Source: Craspedostauros australis
Taxonomy: Eukaryota; Bacillariophyta; Bacillariophyceae; Mastogloiales; Achnanthaceae
Direction: 5' to 3'
NCBI GenBank assembly: GCA_026770025.1
Contig: JAMXDE010000009.1
Span: 310,001-374,000 of the forward strand
Length of the DNA stretch: 64,000 bases
Notes under the pieces: generated by a model
Databases searched by the model: none
What the model was told of the DNA's origin: nothing
The model's input: the letters and a program-made list of their open reading frames with translations, nothing else
Program-made: the position numbers and the translations under genes
In this document: positions 58,525 to 64,000 of the stretch, one piece after another
How positions within the stretch are numbered: position 1 is the stretch's first letter
Layout: every line of letters begins with the position of its first letter

Positions 58525-59285
58525 GCACGCAGGCAGGCAGCGCTCGCGGCCAACACATTCCGCTCTGCTCTACTACATCGTCACTGCGTTAGAAAAACAT
58601 ATAAATACATGTCATCATACTGGTACACTAAAGAGAGCCAAGTGGGAGAATTCCTGATGGTAACTGCGTCTTCCTCCTCGTAGTCTAATCCTGTGCGAGG
58701 ACGAGTTATGTATTTATAACATGTGGACATGCTCCTGTCTGCGACTACGGAAAGGACGTTAGCACGAGCTATTAAATGGTGCCTAGTTCCAGACGGACAA
58801 CTACGACTACTCGTGACATGGAGCCGCTTCCGAAAGCGGGACCGGAGGACGATGTTGTGGTTTCATACACGAATGAAATGGGACTGGAACTTCAAGCGTT
58901 GGATTTGCGTGACACAACAAAGACCGTTCATGAAGAAGAATGCTACGTTTTTGCGCCATTGCGCCAACTCGCACCATGTTTCTCAACCTGCTCCATCGTC
59001 ATTGTTCACAAACCAACAAGGAGAAGGAGAAGGAGAGAGCAGAAGAAGAAGGGACGCATTCAACTTGCAACAAGCATCAGTCCGTTCCAATCTCAGGACA
59101 CATAGCAACGTCGAGAATAGCCGAATCGAGCAGAGCAGAGCAGAGCCGTCTTGGTGGCTTTGTGACATCTGTCGACGACTTTCTCAACGAGCCACAGTCA
59201 GCGCCATACGCACCACACGCACCATACTCTACTCAATCAGAGGGTTTTGGACCGCAGGACAGCAATCACTACCAACAACATCAAC
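58525..59285. other. Intergenic, 0.76 kb
   Basis: No supported coding frame. CTCTGCTCT at 58563-58571 follows the exchanger stop; AGAGCAGAG occurs twice, overlapping, at 59132-59145, ~140 nt before the next ATG. Confidence 0.45.
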
Positions 59286-60478
59286 ATGAACATCGAAGCA
59301 TGGCAAGCGCAGCAGAAGGCGCAGAAGGACGAAGAACGCAAACGCAAGAATGAAGCAGCGGCCGCGTTGCGCAACTTCAGCGGCGTCAGCGCGGCGGACG
59401 AAGCAGCCTCCAAGCTCGCCGCCCAGAAGGAGCAGGACCGGATAAAGAAGCTGGAGGCGGAGCAGCACATGCGCACGTACCGAGCGGATGGGTTGTCGGA
59501 GGAAGATGCCAAGCTCGCCGCCATGAAAGAGGAGGAACGCCAGCACCGTCTTGAAGCCGAGCACAGCATGCGTCATTACAGCTCGCCCATGGGCAAGGGC
59601 AAGCCGAGCGTCGATGATGGGACGGAGGAGTCCTTCCCGCAGCCTGTCAGCGTCCAACCGGAGGATTCCATCAACAACATCGTTGCTGGGTCGGTGTCGG
59701 CCATGGCGAACATGTTCACAGGTGAGAGACTGATCCTGCATGGGACTAGGTTCCTCAATTCCTACTTGAATTGAATTGGATCGGATTTGATGCGATTCAA
59801 TTCGATGATGACTGGATTATGATCCCATGCACCATGACGCGCCTGCAAGTACCAATGCAGTATGGCCACTGTTCATGATTCTTCGCATTCCTTGGAAAGA
59901 TATTGCCCACTCACGTGATCATCTGCATGCCAATTTTCTCCTTGATCGGTGAACGACACTGCTGTCTGACGAGTACAGGCGTCGCACAAGAAAGCCAGGA
60001 GGCTCCTCCGAAATCTCCGATGCGAGAATCCCAACCAGGGAACGCGTCAGCTGCAGTGGAGGCGGTGGGCACAGCCGATTCCATGGGAACGCCGGAGGCA
60101 ACGTCAGCGGCAGAAAGAGAAAGTCCAGCGCTTGTTCCTGTGATCACCAATCCTTTTCCCAAAGACGCCACTTTCCGTCTGTCGTTTGGAGTTATTTCGT
60201 TTGGGCGCAAGAATTCGTACGAGAGCTATGCGACGAGCATTGCAAGTGTCATGCAGAACACGGCCATGCCGGATGTGACCCTGTCGGGCGTGCCGATCGT
60301 CGAGAGTGTGGAGCAGGACTTCCAATACATGGACCTGAGCGGAAGAGACAACGTGGTTCGATTCGTCGTCACGGTCGCCTGCCCTTTCACGGTTACTGCT
60401 GCCGGAGTCGAGAGCCAATACACGCAGAGGCTCTTTCACACGGTCCAATCCAACATCCAAAACAACAACTTACTTTGA
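59286..60478 (+). CDS. Orphan protein with N-terminal coiled coil and C-terminal conserved-looking domain
   Basis: Exons 59286..59721 and 59979..60478 (311 aa); intron 257 nt, phase 1, donor gtgaga, acceptor tacag. Start MNIEAWQAQQKAQKDEERKR. Residues 1-100 are Lys/Glu/Ala/Arg-rich with heptad-like repeats (two similar copies: AADEAASKLAAQKEQDRIKK with LEAEQHMRTYRADG, and EEDAKLAAMKEEERQHR with LEAEHSMRHYSS), so a short internal duplication is visible. The middle is Pro/Ser/Ala-rich. The C-terminal ~110 residues (from VITNPFPKDATFRLSFGVIS to LFHTVQSNIQ) alternate strand-like and helical segments and look folded. No family is recognised. Confidence 0.7.
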
Positions 60479-61927
60479 TGCGTCGATGCAAATCATCGGA
60501 GCGCACGGAAAGACTAACTTGCTTGAGGCGCATTGCGTGGCATTAAATCACATCGCATGGTAACACTTTCAAATTCAATTCAATTCCATCGACAAGGTGG
60601 CCTCGGGAGTATCGCGACTGTTGGAATCGGCGATCTTTCGGAACGAATGCAATGAAGTCATTCAACGGTACCCAATTGCTCCCACAACAAGAGCATTCAA
60701 TCAGCCAACTGCTCGATACAGTCAAGGCTTGCAACCTGGCTGCCTCAGCCGCAGCAGCTACTGCTATTTCTTTATCCGCTTCCCTGGGACGCACATGGTG
60801 AAACACAATTGCAGACACGCAAAAAAGCATCGAGCAGAGTCCTCGAGCCGTCCCATAGAATGCTAACAGAGACAGAGAACGAATCTAACCAATCAAGCCA
60901 CGAGTACTCTGTGAGAATTCCAGATGCCTTTCTGTCCGAGATGCCGGGTATCATTCACCCGGACACGCTCCTACCTTGTCAGCCTCATGAGCCGAATCTT
61001 TATTGGACATCTGCCCAGCATCGGTCGGAACGCTCACCAGATTCAACCAACTGTTTACGTTTCGAAAACGCTCCACATACGTCATCTGGCGCCATCACAT
61101 GTCATCCGGCCAATCCGCATAGCCGTCCTGGGCATGTGCAGCAACAAGTGCTCCTTGTCCATTCATTTGATGCACACGTCCCATGTTTCCGCACCCACCC
61201 ATGATGCTCGGCGATGCACCCTCGACGAGAATCGGCGCGAGTGTTTGTGCTTCCCATCCGAAGATCGAGGTGACGGCAGAGTGATGTTTGTGAGCTGGAC
61301 CAGCTGGCCCCCTAAGTACGGAAAGGGTAAATGTGACATCAACTGCGTCATTCCATGTGCAACAATCGAATACTTCGTAGGAATCCGCGTTAACTGTGGC
61401 TGACACCCCCACGCACACGGACATCAACCCATCCGCCCAACAGCAACAATCGCATCTGCCGTACGAATTGCAGCTGTTATTCTACCTACGAGAAAGACAC
61501 AACCAAAACGTACGAGTTGGAGTACCGAACACATCACGGCAGCCCATCAGCACATCAACAACAACAACAACAACAGCCTCGACGCCAACAACCAAAAACA
61601 CACACACGAACGCGCACATCAAAAACATCAACAGATCCAACAAGCAGCAAACACAACCCGATCCCATGCAAAAGCAACGCACATCATCACCCATCACTGC
61701 GTATCAACGCGCATCATCGTGCATCATCGTGCATCATCAAACACAAATCAGGCAACCCTCATCCAACACACACAAAAAGCAGAAAGCTGCCAAACCAACC
61801 CAAATCAGAACATCGCATCGCATCGCATCAGCTGACATCAACACAGCACAGCGCATCCGAACAAAACCAAACAACAACAGCAATCGCAACACTACTGCCA
61901 AGCAGAACAACCACCAAACACGTAACA
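60479..61927. other. Intergenic, 1.45 kb
   Basis: At 60543-60830 three different frames (two plus, one minus) look partly protein-like, so a short exon or decayed gene may be present but cannot be assigned. The last ~500 nt are CA-rich with CAA and CATCGCATCG repeats; the coding frame of the next gene stays open here from 61517, but this is read as 5' leader. Confidence 0.35.
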
Positions 61928-63037
61928 ATGAAGATCGCACCAACGGCCCTCACCCTTTCCTTGTGGCACCTCTCGAACTGGGGTGTGTGCGCCTTTTTCG
62001 TGCAAGCACCCAGAGCGAAGGCTCCAATCGTGCTGCATTCGTCTAACTCCTTCTCTTACTCCTACTTGAGCGATGATGATCCAGTGACGACGGCGGCGTC
62101 GACCAACAGCACCGGCAACAGCACCACCAACGGCTCAGCGAAGGCCGCGCCCACCTCATACGCTCCTTCGGCCTCGGCAGCCAAGCCAGCGTTCGAGTTC
62201 CCGAAGGTCTCCGCCCCAGCCCCGTCCTCGACAGCGTACGCTGACAAGTCCACCTTCAACCCGGCCCTGACGGCGGACCTCAGCAACGCGGGCGACGTGC
62301 GCCTCGTCAAGAAGGTCTGGGACACGCTCTCGCCCGTGATCGTCCAGGGAGGATCGCTGCGCACGTGCGTGCCACCCTCCACGGCCTCTCGAGTCCAGGT
62401 GCTCCTCAAGACTGACGGACGTCCCCTCAACGCCAACGTCGAGCTGTGGCAAGGACCCGACAACACACCGCAGAAGATGGCCGTCTACATCGAGGACGGT
62501 GCCCTGCGCCCCTTCAACTGCGTCATCGAGAGCCCCAGAAGCAACAACGCTGTCGCCATCCGCAACACCGGACACCTCGAGTTCCCCATGTCGGCCTGCG
62601 TGGAGCCAGATGTTGGCAGCGCCCTCGGCAGCATCATGAGGAAGCTGGGCAGCCTCAGCGTCCCCAACATCATCCAAGGTGGAGCCATCCAGACCTACCC
62701 GTACCCCCCGTCCGTGGCGAGCGTCCAAGTGATGCTCCGCACCGACGGACGTCCTCTCAACGCCAGAATCGAGCTCTTGCAAGGTCCCAACAACAACAAG
62801 CAAGTGATGGAGGTGTACACCGAGGACGGTTTGGAACGCCCATTCTTCGTCGTCATCGAGACTCCAGGAACAGGCAACGTGGTCCGAGTGGTGAACACAG
62901 GAACTGTCGAGTTCCCGCTGTCCGTCATTGTGGAACCATATCTCATCGATGCCAGCGCGTCCGGCGCTGACGGTGGATGGGACGACGGCCCAAACTGGGA
63001 CAACGGCGGCGGAAGCTTGTTCTTCTTGGACAAGTAA
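61928..63037 (+). CDS. Plastid-targeted protein with two tandem copies of an unnamed domain
   Basis: Intronless, 369 aa from the ATG at 61928 (aacaatgaag). The start MKIAPTALTLSLWHL, then GVCAFFVQAP, is a signal peptide with an AF-type motif (C21-A22-F23), as in complex plastid precursors. A Ser/Thr/Ala/Pro-rich linker follows to ~110. Two copies of a ~90-residue unit lie at ~138-227 and ~248-337 (period 110): IVQGGSLRTCVPP / IIQGGAIQTYPYPP, then VQVLLKTDGRPLNANVELWQ / VQVMLRTDGRPLNARIELLQ, then GP, YIEDG / YTEDG, RPF, and EFPMSACVEP / EFPLSVIVEP. Alternating residues suggest beta-sandwich domains. The C-terminus is Gly/Asp/Trp-rich. The function is unknown to me; binding or scaffold duty in the stroma or thylakoid is inference. 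Confidence 0.8.
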   Translation: MKIAPTALTLSLWHLSNWGVCAFFVQAPRAKAPIVLHSSNSFSYSYLSDDDPVTTAASTNSTGNSTTNGSAKAAPTSYAPSASAAKPAFEFPKVSAPAPSSTAYADKSTFNPALTADLSNAGDVRLVKKVWDTLSPVIVQGGSLRTCVPPSTASRVQVLLKTDGRPLNANVELWQGPDNTPQKMAVYIEDGALRPFNCVIESPRSNNAVAIRNTGHLEFPMSACVEPDVGSALGSIMRKLGSLSVPNIIQGGAIQTYPYPPSVASVQVMLRTDGRPLNARIELLQGPNNNKQVMEVYTEDGLERPFFVVIETPGTGNVVRVVNTGTVEFPLSVIVEPYLIDASASGADGGWDDGPNWDNGGGSLFFLDK

Positions 63038-63726
63038 GTCCGACAAGGCGCGGCGTGGCGAGGTACGTGAGATGAGGCGATCCTCATGGACTGCCCTCCA
63101 GCCCGGGCGACCAATGGGATGACCAAGAACTCCGGACATGCCCTGCAGCGATGATGTGCAGGCAACGCATCCATATCATCGCACGTCATGACTGCGGGAA
63201 CGCACAAGAGACGAAGACACCTGCGGCAACGGGTCCACCAATGAGTACACGGCCATCCTTCCATACGTACGTACATGAGCGAGCAAGCTACATCCAACGA
63301 ACGCTGCTTCAAAGCGGCGATGCATCAACGCACTTCGATCGAGCGAGAATCCTCGATCCCAGGCACATAACAAAAATCCATTCGATTGAATTCAATTGGA
63401 ATCCAATGGGATGACAACGAATTCAATTTCACAAACAAACAAACAACAACAACAACAACAACAACACTATAAACGACGATCGTCGACCACAAACCGTTGA
63501 AGAGGTACGACAACAAGGCAACGAACACAACCAATATGCCAGCCATCAGGCAAACAACCATGATCGACCAGCAAGCGCCGCTCAAACTCATACTCAAACG
63601 CAAAGCCCGAGTCTCACAACATGGACGCGGCTTTGCACATCCCACATGTGTACGTAATGGCAAGTAGCGAGAACAACACAATCCATGTCCAGCAGAACAA
63701 CACAAGCAGCAGCATCCGGGCAGCGA
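63038..63726. other. 3' intergenic region
   Basis: After the repeat-domain gene. It has an (AAC)n tract at ~63446-63465 and no supported coding frame. Confidence 0.4.
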
Positions 63727-64000
63727 TTAATATTTTACATGAATACGAGCAAACAATAACCCAACAGAAAAAAATAAAGAAGAAACAGAAAAACCAAAAA
63801 CCAAACTGCCAATACCGAGTGCTCCGTTCTGCTCCACTCTTGTCTTCTTCTGTCTCGCTTGTTGCTTGCCTTTCCTTTGGCTTGGAGCTCCATCGTCCCC
63901 TTGCATGTCTACCTCGGCGCCGACAACCCCCAATCCGTTGGCCTGCCTGCACTTCCTCCAAAAGGAGAAACGGCAGATGCCGATCCTTGCTTCCGGCAGC
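63727..64000 (-). CDS. Possible C-terminal exon of a minus-strand gene entering from the right edge
   Basis: The minus-strand frame ending at 63727 is open to the window edge. It reads ARIGICRFSFWRKCRQANGL, GVVGAEVDMQGDDGAP, then a Gln/Lys/Arg-rich stretch and a Phe-rich hydrophobic end coded by AT-rich DNA. The first half looks protein-like; the Phe-rich end may instead be 3' UTR or intron. No family is recognised. Confidence 0.25.
   Translation of the reverse strand, partial: LPEARIGICRFSFWRKCRQANGLGVVGAEVDMQGDDGAPSQRKGKQQARQKKTRVEQNGALGIGSLVFGFSVSSLFFSVGLLFARIHVKY

Noticed and set aside
61517-61927. In-frame N-terminal extension of the plastid repeat protein
   Set aside because: It is CA-rich low complexity and would bury the plastid signal peptide that starts at 61928.

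Overview
This is nuclear DNA of a photosynthetic eukaryote, most likely an ochrophyte (stramenopile) alga and quite possibly a diatom. The evidence is a fucoxanthin/chlorophyll a/c-type antenna gene, precursors with a secretory signal followed by an AF-type cleavage motif (ASAAAFAP, CTAFLAP, GVCAFF) as used by red-derived complex plastids, GT-AG introns of mostly 170-520 nt, and compact genes on both strands. No rRNA, tRNA, CRISPR array, transposon or virus-like element was recognised.

Layout, left to right: an F-box/Tubby protein open to the left edge; a RING/SH3-like protein; SEC13 (-); a three-repeat MYB factor; an elongin A-like protein; a DDX5/DBP2 RNA helicase (-); homocysteine S-methyltransferase; a light-harvesting protein (-); a 1,144-residue disordered orphan; a small possible tail-anchored protein (-); the tRNA adenosine deaminase ADAT1; an OB-fold/winged-helix ssDNA-binding protein of RPA32/STN1 type (-); the TREX-2 subunit PCID2; a secreted Cys-containing orphan; a CDP-alcohol phosphatidyltransferase; a SIRT6-type sirtuin (-); NOP16; a PRPP synthetase with organelle-targeting features; light-dependent protochlorophyllide oxidoreductase (POR); the cap m6Am methyltransferase PCIF1 (-); ribosomal protein uL15 (RPL27A); a CPA1 Na+/H+ exchanger; a two-exon coiled-coil orphan; a plastid-targeted protein with two tandem copies of an unnamed domain; and possibly the end of a minus-strand gene at the right edge.

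There are no operons. Every minus-strand gene seen is a singleton between plus-strand genes, giving several head-to-head pairs with 0.6-2.1 kb between start codons. Many genes serve gene expression (transcription, RNA export, RNA and cap modification, ribosome biogenesis), and two belong to the photosynthetic apparatus, but no single pathway joins the window. Splice junctions were placed by GT-AG sites, reading frame and family alignment from memory.

Main points for a second look: the noncoding octamer TACTCGTA and nonamer AGAGCAGAG, both recurring far above chance; a Tat-like signal in the POR precursor; the plastid repeat protein; the 1.48-kb intron of the DBP2-type helicase; the domain order of the elongin A-like protein; and a palindromic E2F-like site upstream of the RPA32/STN1-like gene.
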